DNA from: Chloroflexota bacterium
Lineage (GTDB): Bacteria > Chloroflexota > Dehalococcoidia > SHYD01
Reading direction: 5' to 3'
NCBI GenBank assembly: GCA_016190485.1
Contig: JACPQN010000075.1
Coordinates: 1-32,410, forward strand
DNA: 32,410 nucleotides
Shown here piece after piece: positions 6,930 to 14,171 of the stretch (within the stretch, counting starts at the first letter, position 1; each line of letters opens with the position of its first letter). The position numbers and the translations under genes are program-made. Under the pieces are notes generated by a model. It did no database searches. It saw only the letters and a program-made list of their open reading frames with translations, and was not told where the DNA came from.

Positions 6930-9335
6930 TTATTCCCGTAGTCGCACCCCATACTGGGCAGCCAGCCGCTCCAGCAGCGAGCGGCGCACCGCCGCAACCT
7001 GTTCTCCCGTGAGTGTGCCTTCAGCCGACTGGAAGATGACCGAGAACGCCAGGGACTTCATGCCTGCCGGTACCTGCTGCCCGCTATAGACATCGAAAAG
7101 TCGCGCCGAGGTGACCAGCGGCGACTGCCTAATAGCCGCCTCGATGAGCGCCGCCGGCAGCTGCGCGTCTACCACCACCGCCAGGTCCTCGGTGACCGCA
7201 GGGAAGCGTGAGATGGCCTGGTACTGGCGCCGGTGTGCCACGTGTGACAGCAGGCGTGCCACGTCCAGCTCAAACAGATACACCGGGTGGCGCAGCAGGT
7301 CAAAGGCTTCGGCAACCGGCTGTACCAGCTCACCAAGCACACCGATAACGTCGCCCTCAGTCACCATTGCGGCGGTCCGGCCTGGCGCCAGGTTGGCGTC
7401 GGCGGCCGGCCGGAACTCCACCACTACCCCCAGCCGGTCGAACACCGCCTCCAGGACGCCCTTGGTATCGTAGAAGTCGGCCGCCGGCGCTGGCTGGCTC
7501 CAGTGCCCGTCGCGGGCAGCGCCCGCCACCAGCCCCACCACCATGTCTCGCTCCTCCGGGAGGTCGCCCCTGCGGGGCAGATACACCCGCCCCACCTCAA
7601 AGAGCTGGAGGTTGCCCTCGGCCTGGCGCTGGTTCGCGGCCAGCGTTCCCAGCAAGCTGGGGCGCAGCGACGTGCGCAGGTACTCCTGCTCTGCGGACAT
7701 AGGGTTGGCCAGCTTGATGGGCTGGAGCGACGCTACCGAGGGATGGGGCTGAAGCTTCTGCAGGGTGGCCACGCTGGTCAGCGAGTAGGTGATCACCTCC
7801 TGCATCCCAGCTGCGGCAAACAGGTCCCGCAGCCGCTCCTTGAGCTCCCGCAGTGGGTCCGGCTCGTGGTGCGGCACTGCGCCACCCAGCATGGTGGTGG
7901 GCAGGTTGTCGTAGCCGATGATGCGCGCCAGCTCCTCCGCCAGGTCTTCCGGGATGCGCAGGTCGGGCCGCCACCACGGCGGCGTCACCAGGAACCCCAC
8001 CTCCCACTCGCCTGCCACGTGGCATCCCAGCGCCGTCAGGATGTCGAACACCTGGCCCATGCTCAGCTCGGTGCCCAGGAGCGTCCGCAGCCGGTCCTGG
8101 GTCAGGTGGATGGCGATAGGCTCTTCTTGTCCAGGATAGACGTCTACCATGCCGCGCGCCGCGACACCCCCACACAGCTCCACCAGTAGCTTGGTGGCCC
8201 GGCGTAACCCCTCCTCGGCAGAGGTGGGGTGCAGTCCCTTATCGAAGCGCAAGGACGCCTCGGTACGCAGCCGGAGGGCTGCCTCCGTCTGCCGGATGTT
8301 GATGGGGTGAAAGTTGGCGGCTTCCAGCAGCACATCGGTGGTGTGCTCCGTGACTTCGCTCTCACTGCCCCCGATAACGCCGCCCACCGCCACCGGCCCC
8401 CCACCGTCGCAGATGAGCAGCATAGAGGAAGTGAAGCTGCGGTCAGCGCCGTCCAGGGTGACCATGGCCTCGGCGGGTCGCGCCCGCCGCACGACGATCT
8501 TCCGTTCTCGAACTTGAGCAAAATCAAAGGCATGCAGGGGCTGCCCCAGCTCCAGCATCACGTAGTTGGTGATGTCCACCACGTTGTTGATGGGGCGCAT
8601 GCCGGCGGCCACCAGCCGTTCCTGCATCCACCCGGGCGAAGGGCCGATCTTGACGCCGAGCACCAGGCTGGCCGTATAGCGCGGGCACAGATCGGGGTCG
8701 AGGATCTCGACAGAGACCTGCCCCGCGATGGGCGGGCCCTCTTCCCCATAGCTGAGGTCCGGCTCCCGCAGCCGCTGGCCGGTGAGCGCCGCCACCTCTC
8801 GGGCCACGCCCAGGACTGAGTAGCAGTCTGGACGGTTGGGCGTCACATCCAGGTCCAGGATGGTGTCGCCCAGGTAGTCCGCCAGGGGCGCGCCCACGGG
8901 CGCGTCTTCCGGAAGAATGAGGATGCCTTCGTGGGCCTCGGATATCCCCAGCTCCTTCTCGGAGCAGAGCATGCCCTCGGAGACCACGCCCCGAATGCGG
9001 GCGGCCTGCAGCTCCGCAGGCTGGCCCGTGTGGCCATCGATGAGCATGGCCCCCACATGAGCGTAGGGCACCCGCTGCCCCACCTGGATATTGGGGGCGC
9101 CGCACACCACCGTCCGCTCGCCGTTCCCCAGCTCTATGGTCGCAAGCTGGAGGCGGTCGGCATTGGGGTGCCGCTCGATGCGGGTGATGCTCGCCACCTG
9201 CACCTTCTCCCAGCCGGCGCCCGTTCGGACGATGCTCCCCACCTCGGTGCCCGAGGCGGTGAGCCGCGCCGCCAGCTCCTCCACCGGCAGGGTAACGTCA
9301 ACATATTCACGCAGCCACTTGATAGAGACTTTCAT
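6930..9335 (-). CDS. pheT: Phenylalanine--tRNA ligase beta subunit
   Basis: An 801-residue beta chain of the alpha2-beta2 cytoplasmic phenylalanyl-tRNA synthetase, full length for bacteria. It opens with the family N-terminus ([14 protein letters not shown]), followed by the EMAP/OB-like tRNA-binding domain (about 39-150), then B3/B4 and B5 domains. The B3/B4 editing and binding region shows [18 protein letters not shown] and [10 protein letters not shown]. The C-terminal anticodon-binding FDX-ACB domain starts around 705 ([16 protein letters not shown]). The ATG at 9333-9335 has no obvious ribosome-binding site, and the upstream 135 bases are short-period repeats. pheS is about 2.6 kb upstream (11967-13007), so the normally adjacent pair is split by three genes. 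Confidence 0.97.
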   Translation of the reverse strand: MKVSIKWLREYVDVTLPVEELAARLTASGTEVGSIVRTGAGWEKVQVASITRIERHPNADRLQLATIELGNGERTVVCGAPNIQVGQRVPYAHVGAMLIDGHTGQPAELQAARIRGVVSEGMLCSEKELGISEAHEGILILPEDAPVGAPLADYLGDTILDLDVTPNRPDCYSVLGVAREVAALTGQRLREPDLSYGEEGPPIAGQVSVEILDPDLCPRYTASLVLGVKIGPSPGWMQERLVAAGMRPINNVVDITNYVMLELGQPLHAFDFAQVRERKIVVRRARPAEAMVTLDGADRSFTSSMLLICDGGGPVAVGGVIGGSESEVTEHTTDVLLEAANFHPINIRQTEAALRLRTEASLRFDKGLHPTSAEEGLRRATKLLVELCGGVAARGMVDVYPGQEEPIAIHLTQDRLRTLLGTELSMGQVFDILTALGCHVAGEWEVGFLVTPPWWRPDLRIPEDLAEELARIIGYDNLPTTMLGGAVPHHEPDPLRELKERLRDLFAAAGMQEVITYSLTSVATLQKLQPHPSVASLQPIKLANPMSAEQEYLRTSLRPSLLGTLAANQRQAEGNLQLFEVGRVYLPRRGDLPEERDMVVGLVAGAARDGHWSQPAPAADFYDTKGVLEAVFDRLGVVVEFRPAADANLAPGRTAAMVTEGDVIGVLGELVQPVAEAFDLLRHPVYLFELDVARLLSHVAHRRQYQAISRFPAVTEDLAVVVDAQLPAALIEAAIRQSPLVTSARLFDVYSGQQVPAGMKSLAFSVIFQSAEGTLTGEQVAAVRRSLLERLAAQYGVRLRE

Positions 9336-9470
9336 GGTTCAAGTCCGAGGTTCGAAGTCCGAGGTTCAACGTCCAACGTCCAAGGTTCAAGGTTCACAGG
9401 CCTGGGCTGAACCCTGCCCGTGGCCCGTTGCACGTTCAACATTGCACATTGGACATTGGGCATTGCACGA
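9336..9470. repeat. Short-period repeat tract between D-2-hydroxyacid dehydrogenase and pheT
   Basis: From 9336 to about 9398 the units GGTTCAA and GTCCGA/GTCCAA alternate with a period near 13 bases. From about 9428 to 9468 the unit CATTG(C/G)A recurs every 9-10 bases. The tract separates pheT from the gene before it and leaves pheT without a clear ribosome-binding site. It is too short and degenerate to be a CRISPR. Confidence 0.55.
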
Positions 9471-10439
9471 CTAATACCCCTTCTGCTTATCGATGAGTCC
9501 CTCCATGGGCTGGCCAGTGCGCCAGCGGCGCAGGTTCTCGCAGAAGCGGGCCAGCACCTTCTCCGAGCGGTGGGGCGACGCCCCCGCGGTGTGCGAGGCA
9601 ATGATCACGTTGTCCATCTGCCAAAGGGGGCTGTCAGGCGGCAACGGCTCCCGGGGCGTCACGTCCAGCCCTGCGCCGGTCAGTACGCCCCCCCGCAGGG
9701 CCTCCACCAGCGCCTCCTCGTCCACGATGGGCCCCCGGGTCACGTTGACCAGGATCGCGCCCCGCTTGATGTGGCGGAAGGCCTCCCGGTCCAGCAGCCC
9801 TTCGGTCCTGGGCGTCAGCGGGCAGCAGACTGCCACCACGTCCGACTGCGCCAGCAGGTCGTAGAGGCGGTCGGGCTTCCACAGGGCCTCCACGTAGGGC
9901 GGCTGCGGGACATCTTCGGCATCGAGGGCCAGCACCCGCATGCCGAAGCCATCGGCCCGGCGGGCCACCGCGACGCCGGTGCCGCCCAGACCGATGACAC
10001 CCATGGTACGCCCGGCCAGCACCCATAGGTTCCTGCGGTGGGCCGGGCGGTCCTGCACCCAGCCCCGCAGCCGGGCCACCGTCGCGATGCCCCGGGTGAG
10101 GGCCAGGAGCAGCCCGAAAGCGTGGTCGGCCAACTGGTCCCCTACCAGCCCCTTCTCGCTGGTCAGGATGATATCGCTCTGCAACAGCTCCGGGTAGCCG
10201 ATCTCGTCCACGCCCGAGGCCAGGGTCTGCACCCAGCGCAGCTTCCGGGCGGCCAGAAAAGCTTCTCTAGGGATGAGGCCCAGCACTACCTCCGCATCGG
10301 CGGCGTGGTTCACCTGGTCCTCCAGGCCCCGGGCCAGCACCACCTGGCAGTCACCGCCCGCGGCCTCCTGGATGCGCCGCCGCTGCTCCTCCGTCAGGTC
10401 CGGCAGCACCACGGGGTTGGGGCAAATGAGGATTTTCAT
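9471..10439 (-). CDS. D-isomer-specific 2-hydroxyacid dehydrogenase
   Basis: A 322-residue NAD-dependent oxidoreductase that would interconvert a D-2-hydroxyacid and a 2-ketoacid (or a phosphoglycerate/glyoxylate-type substrate) in the cytoplasm. The Rossmann motif is GVIGLGGTG (147-155). The catalytic triad is Arg235 (NVTRGPIVDE), Glu264 (PREPLP) and His283 (SHTAG). The length is normal for the family. The ATG (10437-10439) overlaps the stop of the PIN-like gene as ATGA, indicating translational coupling. It therefore belongs to the same mRNA as pheS, the ATPase and the PIN gene. The short substrate domain resembles putative phosphoglycerate-dehydrogenase-like proteins, not SerA with an ACT domain. 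The substrate is unknown. Confidence 0.92.
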   Translation of the reverse strand: MKILICPNPVVLPDLTEEQRRRIQEAAGGDCQVVLARGLEDQVNHAADAEVVLGLIPREAFLAARKLRWVQTLASGVDEIGYPELLQSDIILTSEKGLVGDQLADHAFGLLLALTRGIATVARLRGWVQDRPAHRRNLWVLAGRTMGVIGLGGTGVAVARRADGFGMRVLALDAEDVPQPPYVEALWKPDRLYDLLAQSDVVAVCCPLTPRTEGLLDREAFRHIKRGAILVNVTRGPIVDEEALVEALRGGVLTGAGLDVTPREPLPPDSPLWQMDNVIIASHTAGASPHRSEKVLARFCENLRRWRTGQPMEGLIDKQKGY

Positions 10440-10888
10440 GGTAGCTCATTCACCTCTTGGGCGTACAACCAAGGCTCGACCAATCGGACACCTCTCTCAT
10501 TCAAGTCAGCCCTTATTTGCACATCGCTGGCCCAACGCGGATTTGGGGTAACCAGGTACCTTGCGTGACCAGCAACAGAATCTAAGAAGTAAGCTTGATG
10601 TCTGCGTGGCAGGCTTGGAAAGACGGCCCGTCCCCTTACGTCTGAGTCGATTAACTTGTCTTCGGCTGCGAGCTCCTGTAGTCGCGAAAGCAAGGCTGCG
10701 CCAGGAAACTCTCGCAGCTCTCTCTCGTATTCCCTTCTTATTCCCTGGGTAAGCAGGAGTTGATGCATACAGTATGCGCGAAGCGCCTGGAGAGCCCTAA
10801 ACTCCTCCGCAAATATTGTTTGCTCTTCTTCGTGAAATGAAACGGCCCCAAGGAATGTGTGCGCATCGAAAACTATCCGTTCCGCCAC
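10436..10888 (-). CDS. PIN-like domain protein (putative ribonuclease)
   Basis: A 150-residue protein with a PIN-like layout. The first acidic residue is Asp8 in IVFDAHTFLGAV, a Glu follows in the central helix (Glu53 or Glu55), and Asp103 sits in FLDSVAGHARYLVTPNPRW. PIN domains normally end this last motif with T-N-D or T-x-D. Here the position reads T-P-N, so one metal-binding acid may be missing or replaced. PIN proteins are usually Mg-dependent RNases, many of them toxins. The start is a GTG (10886-10888) with AAGGA 8 bases upstream, 4 bases after the ATPase stop. The stop overlaps the next ATG. No classic VapB-type antitoxin gene is adjacent. The partner is the upstream ATPase. GC is visibly lower than the surroundings. 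Confidence 0.65.
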   Translation of the reverse strand: MAERIVFDAHTFLGAVSFHEEEQTIFAEEFRALQALRAYCMHQLLLTQGIRREYERELREFPGAALLSRLQELAAEDKLIDSDVRGRAVFPSLPRRHQAYFLDSVAGHARYLVTPNPRWASDVQIRADLNERGVRLVEPWLYAQEVNELP

Positions 10889-10892
10889 GTTC

Positions 10893-11924
10893 TCATTCCT
10901 TGGGGAGTGACTTCAAGAACTCGCGCATCAGCCGCTTTTCTACCTTGGCGAAAGATGGCACTCCACCCTTGATGTACCCTTTGTCGGTGATTGGCAGTCG
11001 AGTGGCCGCCGTGCCCTTGGGGCCCTTAACAACCTCATAGATGGCAATATCTCTTGTAGAGATGATCCTATTTCGGACTGCTTCGCCCAGCCCCAAAAGC
11101 AGAAACGTACTATGAGTAGTGGCAAGTATCTGCTTGCCTTCTGAAGCCGCAGTGGCCAGCAGCTCTGCCATGTCCACCTGGGCCTGGGGGTGCAGGCTGA
11201 TCTCCGGTTCTTCAATCGTAACTAATTCGCCCAGCTCACTAGCGAGAAGTTGTACTACGATTGTCCACGCCTGTCTACTGCCAAAGCTAGCAGAAGATTT
11301 AGGCAAAGTAGAGCGGAGCACCGGCTCCTTGAACTCGCTCCTAATGTTGTCGCCACCTAGCCACTGGGAATGTGCATCGGAGATTTCGAATTTGTTGCCC
11401 CACTCCTTCGCCTCCTCATACCTGTTCTGATTCTCGGCTAACTTGAATTCAACTTCGACTAAGTGCTCTCCCCTCAGCCCCACCCAACCAGTCAATAGCC
11501 CAAGTCTGTCCCCAATTACACCTCGGTATGCAGAAATTGGCCGAAACACCAACTCAGGTTGCCTTATCAGCCGGGCGATCTGACTGTTCTGAGTTTCTGC
11601 ACGAGCTGAAGGATCTGGGTACTCAGGTCGTGTTGAATCATACTTTAGCCACAATATTGGCTCCCCTTCGCCCAAACCGATTTCTATTGCTTCAGCACGG
11701 TGGTCTCCTTCAACGTAGAAGAGGTCAGCCTGGTTAACAAACGGGAAGTATTGATGACGAGAGAGATCGCCTCTAGCGCTCTGGACGAAAAACGCTAGCG
11801 CCTCCAGCACGCTACTCTTCCCGGAGCCGTTGGGGCCCACCAGGAACGTGAGCGGCTTAAGCTCTAGGTCAACTCCTGGATCACCGATGCTTTTGAAGTT
11901 CTTGATAGCCAAGCGGGTTAGCAT
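10893..11924 (-). CDS. AAA/ABC-type ATPase (AAA_15/AAA_21, OLD-like)
   Basis: A 343-residue SMC/ABC-like ATPase of the kind found in OLD, PARIS AriA and related defence modules. The N-terminus is MLTRLAIKNFKSI, with Walker A GPNGSGKS (30-37), a signature-like SFGSRQAW (213-220), Walker B VTIEEPEISLHP (235-246) and an H-loop-like ATTHS (268-272). There is no C-terminal TOPRIM or HNH nuclease. The adjacent PIN-like protein could supply the effector activity, which is an inference. The ATG at 11922-11924 has GTGAGG about 5 bases upstream, lying at the edge of a palindromic repeat. Two sample 60-base lines inside (11221-11280, 11641-11700) are 48-50% GC, against 72% for 12121-12180 in pheS. This is consistent with recent acquisition. 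Confidence 0.88.
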   Translation of the reverse strand: MLTRLAIKNFKSIGDPGVDLELKPLTFLVGPNGSGKSSVLEALAFFVQSARGDLSRHQYFPFVNQADLFYVEGDHRAEAIEIGLGEGEPILWLKYDSTRPEYPDPSARAETQNSQIARLIRQPELVFRPISAYRGVIGDRLGLLTGWVGLRGEHLVEVEFKLAENQNRYEEAKEWGNKFEISDAHSQWLGGDNIRSEFKEPVLRSTLPKSSASFGSRQAWTIVVQLLASELGELVTIEEPEISLHPQAQVDMAELLATAASEGKQILATTHSTFLLLGLGEAVRNRIISTRDIAIYEVVKGPKGTAATRLPITDKGYIKGGVPSFAKVEKRLMREFLKSLPKE

Positions 11925-11940
11925 TGCGCCCTCACCTTGC

Positions 11941-11961
11941 CCCTCTCCCTCTGGGAGAGGG
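11941..11961. repeat. Palindromic repeat CCCTCTCCC-tct-GGGAGAGGG
   Basis: A perfect 9-bp stem with a TCT loop sits in the 42-base gap between pheS and the ATPase gene. The same palindrome with an AGA loop (reverse orientation) is at 22363-22383, and a variant is at 21162-21194. The repeat flank supplies the purine-rich stretch before the ATPase start codon. Confidence 0.75.
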
Positions 11962-11966
11962 CAACC

Positions 11967-13007
11967 CTAAAACTGCCGCAGAAACCGCAGGTCGTTGCCG
12001 TAGAACAGCCGGATGTCGTCGATGCCGTGGCGCAGCATGGCCACCCGCTCCGGCCCCATGCCGAAGGCGAAGCCGGTGTACACCTCGGGGTCGTAGCCCA
12101 CGCCTCGCAGCACGTTGGGGTGCACCATCCCCGCGCCCAGGATCTCGATCCACCCGGAGTTGCCGCAGGTGCGGCAGCCCGCGCCGGCGCAGTTGAAGCA
12201 GTCGATGGCCATCTCGGCGCCCGGCTCCACAAAGGGAAAGTAGTCGCAGCGGAAGCGCACCCGCCGCTCCTCGCCAAAGAGCCGTCGGGCAAACTCGTAG
12301 AGGGTGCCCTTCAGGTCGGCCATGGAGATGCCCCGGTCCACCGCCAGCCCCTCCACCTGGTAGAACATGGACTCGTGGGTGGCGTCGGTGGCCTCGTAGC
12401 GGTAGCACTTGCCCGCAGTGACGATGCGCACGGGCGGCCGGGTCTTCTCCATGACTCGCACCTGCATGGGCGAGGTGAGGGTACGCAGCAGCATGGGCCG
12501 CTCCGCCCGGGGGCCTTCCGGGCTGATCCAGAGGGTGTCCCACATGTCCCGGGCGGGATGGTCCCGGGGAATGTTCAGGGCCTCGAAGTTGTAGTAGTCC
12601 CACTCCACCTCGGGGCCTTCCACCACCGCGAAACCCATGGAGGCGAAGGCGCCCAGGATCTCCCGCAGCACCTGGCTGATGGGATGCAGCCGCCCCAGGG
12701 CCACGGGCCGCCCCGGCAAGGTGACGTCCAGCGCACCGCCCGCGGCCTCCCGGGCAAGGGCCCGAGCGCGCAGCGCTTCTTCCTTCCCAGCCAGGGCGGC
12801 CTCCAGCGCGCCCTTGGCCTGGTTGGCCGCAGCGCCGGCAGTGCGTCGCTCCTCCGCCGGCAGCGTTCCGATAGAGCGCAGCACCTGGGTCAGGCGCCCG
12901 CTGCGCCCTAGATAAGCGACGCGCCAGGCCTCCAGGGCCCTCTCGTCGGCGATGTTGTCCAACTCCTGCTGGGCCTGTGCGGTCAGCGCAGCGATGTCTT
13001 CAGCCAT
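11967..13007 (-). CDS. pheS: Phenylalanine--tRNA ligase alpha subunit
   Basis: A 346-residue catalytic alpha chain that charges tRNA-Phe together with PheT. The N-terminal coiled coil (1-90) is followed by the class II core. The core shows [10 protein letters not shown] (108-117), GPEVE (131-135), motif 2 around [11 protein letters not shown] (201-211), FYQVEG (215-220) and motif 3 [18 protein letters not shown] (316-333). A four-Cys cluster (270, 273, 278, 281; CxxC-x4-CxxC) could bind zinc. Length is normal and the start is the ATG at 13005-13007. It is the first gene of a minus-strand run that continues with ATPase, PIN, dehydrogenase and pheT. No T-box leader motif was found upstream. Confidence 0.97.
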   Translation of the reverse strand: MAEDIAALTAQAQQELDNIADERALEAWRVAYLGRSGRLTQVLRSIGTLPAEERRTAGAAANQAKGALEAALAGKEEALRARALAREAAGGALDVTLPGRPVALGRLHPISQVLREILGAFASMGFAVVEGPEVEWDYYNFEALNIPRDHPARDMWDTLWISPEGPRAERPMLLRTLTSPMQVRVMEKTRPPVRIVTAGKCYRYEATDATHESMFYQVEGLAVDRGISMADLKGTLYEFARRLFGEERRVRFRCDYFPFVEPGAEMAIDCFNCAGAGCRTCGNSGWIEILGAGMVHPNVLRGVGYDPEVYTGFAFGMGPERVAMLRHGIDDIRLFYGNDLRFLRQF

Positions 13008-13418
13008 CGTGTATATCCGTCATTAGGTACTGAGCGCACGCCAGACGCCGTAGGCATGCGGCGATATGGGCGTAAAGGGTCGGGTGATGGGGTGGCGAGG
13101 TGGTCAGGCTGCTATGCTTCCCCCGAAGGGGGAAAGCAGTCTGTTGCCGAGTAGGGAGGGCGATAAAGAGGACGCATCGCTTGATCGGTAAGTAGCGCCA
13201 TTATGGCATCGCTCCATGGGCGTGTCAAGGCAGACGTGGAGGCGGCTGAACAGCCAGATATCGCTCACCCGAGCCAGCGAAGGGCCTGACCTGAGCCCGG
13301 CGACGGGACGCGCCGCTTAATGGGCACTGGCCTACCCCGAATCCCCCTTTTGGCCGATGCGCACGCGTCTGCTTCCCCCGATGATAGCCGTAGAAGCAAT
13401 GGCAAAGGGGGAGCAACG
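13008..13418. other. Divergent intergenic region between pheS and receiver-like gene
   Basis: About 410 bases without a credible gene. It must hold the pheS promoter (minus) and that of the plus-strand gene. A hairpin at 13116-13137 (five C, GAA, five G, within GCTT/AAGC flanks) would form on either strand with a short loop. I found no T-box GGGTGG-ACCGCG motif and no convincing -35/-10 pair. Confidence 0.5.
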
Positions 13419-13847
13419 ATGCTAGAGTTCTTGCACAAGCGCCCGCACCCACCGCGAACCCACCACTACGCTCGGGTCCTGGTAGTGGGCAAGTCCGTCG
13501 AGTCCGCCTGGAAGCTGGCCGAGCCCCTGGGCGCCTGTGGTCTGCCGGCCATTCCGGTGGCCGTCGAGGCGCTCCCCACCGTGGAGGAGGCGGAGCATTC
13601 CCTCTCAGCGGTGGTCCTGACGCCGGAGCTCACCACTGAGGAGAAGCAGGAGGCCTGCACCTATCTGAAGATGGCCGAGAGCTTTCAGGACGCCCCCATC
13701 ATTGCGATCCTGTCTCTGGCTGAGGGCACTCTCCAGCTACCTGCCGATTACGTCATCCACCTGCCAGTCTCTTACAGCCAGGTGCTGGCGCTCCTGAAGC
13801 AGGTGGTGCGCCGCGGCACGCCGGCCCTGCAACCAGCCGTGGCCTAG
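13419..13847 (+). CDS. Receiver-like (CheY-fold) protein lacking the phosphoacceptor
   Basis: A 142-residue protein. The ATG at 13419-13421 has GGGGGAG five bases upstream. Earlier in-frame starts have no such site. Predicted alternating strands and helices resemble a receiver domain: ARVLVVGKSVESAWKLAEPL (strand 1/helix 1), SAVVLTPELT (strand 3, where the phosphorylated Asp would sit), APIIAILS (strand 4) and YVIHLPVSYSQVLALLKQVV (strand 5/helix 5). The Asp is absent (T-P-E) and the usual K-P before helix 5 reads L-P. If this fold is right, it is a pseudo-receiver that cannot be phosphorylated in the normal way. There is no output domain. The TAG stop coincides with the CTAG that begins the repeat element at 13844. 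The fold assignment is tentative, but coding status is likely. Confidence 0.62.
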   Translation: MLEFLHKRPHPPRTHHYARVLVVGKSVESAWKLAEPLGACGLPAIPVAVEALPTVEEAEHSLSAVVLTPELTTEEKQEACTYLKMAESFQDAPIIAILSLAEGTLQLPADYVIHLPVSYSQVLALLKQVVRRGTPALQPAVA

Positions 13848-13911
13848 TGTCCCGAGTCAGAGATTGGATGAAATTGTCCTTCTGAGAGCTTGTGAGTTTT
13901 TCATATTAGCA

Positions 13912-13931
13912 CCACGGGCTAAAGCCCGTGG
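13912..13931. repeat. Palindrome CCACGGGCT-AA-AGCCCGTGG
   Basis: A perfect 9-bp stem with a two-base centre inside the CTAG-flanked element. It would fold in DNA or RNA on either strand and is typical of dispersed extragenic palindromes. Confidence 0.7.
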
Positions 13932-13948
13932 CAGCTCGCATAGGCATG

Positions 13949-13968
13949 CCGCAGGCTTCAGCCTGCGG
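13949..13968. repeat. Palindrome CCGCAGGCT-TC-AGCCTGCGG
   Basis: A perfect 9-bp stem. The core CAGGCT/AGCCTG is shared with 17734-17753 and 17771-17790, while the outer pairs change in a compensating way. Confidence 0.75.
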
Positions 13969-13995
13969 GGAGGGATTGATTCTTTCACAACCTCT

Positions 13996-14035
13996 GAGCT
14001 TGTCGAACCGCAGCGCTTGGCCCTTCGACAAGCCT
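13996..14035. repeat. REP-like pair GAGCTTGTCGAA / TTCGACAAGCCT
   Basis: GAGCTTGTCGAA (13996-14007) and TTCGACAAGC (14024-14033) form an inverted pair. The same half-site occurs at 22337-22348 and, as TTCGACAGGCTC, at 27336-27376. Confidence 0.65.
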
Positions 14036-14171
14036 GCCCCCGCCTGCCGGCGGGCAGGTGCGGCAGGCAGGTGCTTCACGCAGTTTACCCTGAGGCCCAC
14101 GAAGGGTTCAGCATGACAGTGTCCATGCCACGTTGTTCAGCGAACTAACGATTCGGGACACTAGGGCCAGC

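Larger units (their letters stand above)
13844..14164. mobile_element. CTAG-flanked non-coding element, copy 1 (MITE-like)
   Basis: A 321-bp segment starting CTAGTGTCCCGA and ending TCGGGACACTAG, a perfect 12-bp inverted terminal repeat. If CTAG is a target duplication, the element proper is 13848-14160 and starts TG and ends CA. Subterminal sequences (left to about 13868, right from about 14142) match the ends of copy 2 in inverted order. The interior differs and contains palindromic repeats, including 13912-13931, 13949-13968 and REP-like TTCGACAAGC sites (13996-14007, 14024-14035). It has no transposase or other ORF of note, so it would be non-autonomous. It accounts for the whole gap between the receiver-like gene and the dehydrogenase. 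Confidence 0.7.

Noticed and set aside
9336-9470. CRISPR array
   Set aside because: The units are 7-13 bases, degenerate and without spacers of constant length.
10436-10888. VapBC toxin-antitoxin pair
   Set aside because: No small antitoxin gene is adjacent. The partner is a 343-residue ATPase, so a classic VapBC label is not supported.
11937-12911. 324-codon open frame on the plus strand opposite pheS
   Set aside because: pheS is unmistakable on the other strand, and the antisense translation shows no family.
13008-13210. T-box or other tRNA-responsive leader upstream of pheS
   Set aside because: I searched the minus strand for the T-box antiterminator core and a specifier arrangement and found none. 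The hairpin at 13116-13137 has no U-tract.
13844-14164. Insertion sequence with transposase
   Set aside because: No open frame with transposase features is present in either CTAG-flanked copy, so only a non-autonomous element is claimed.
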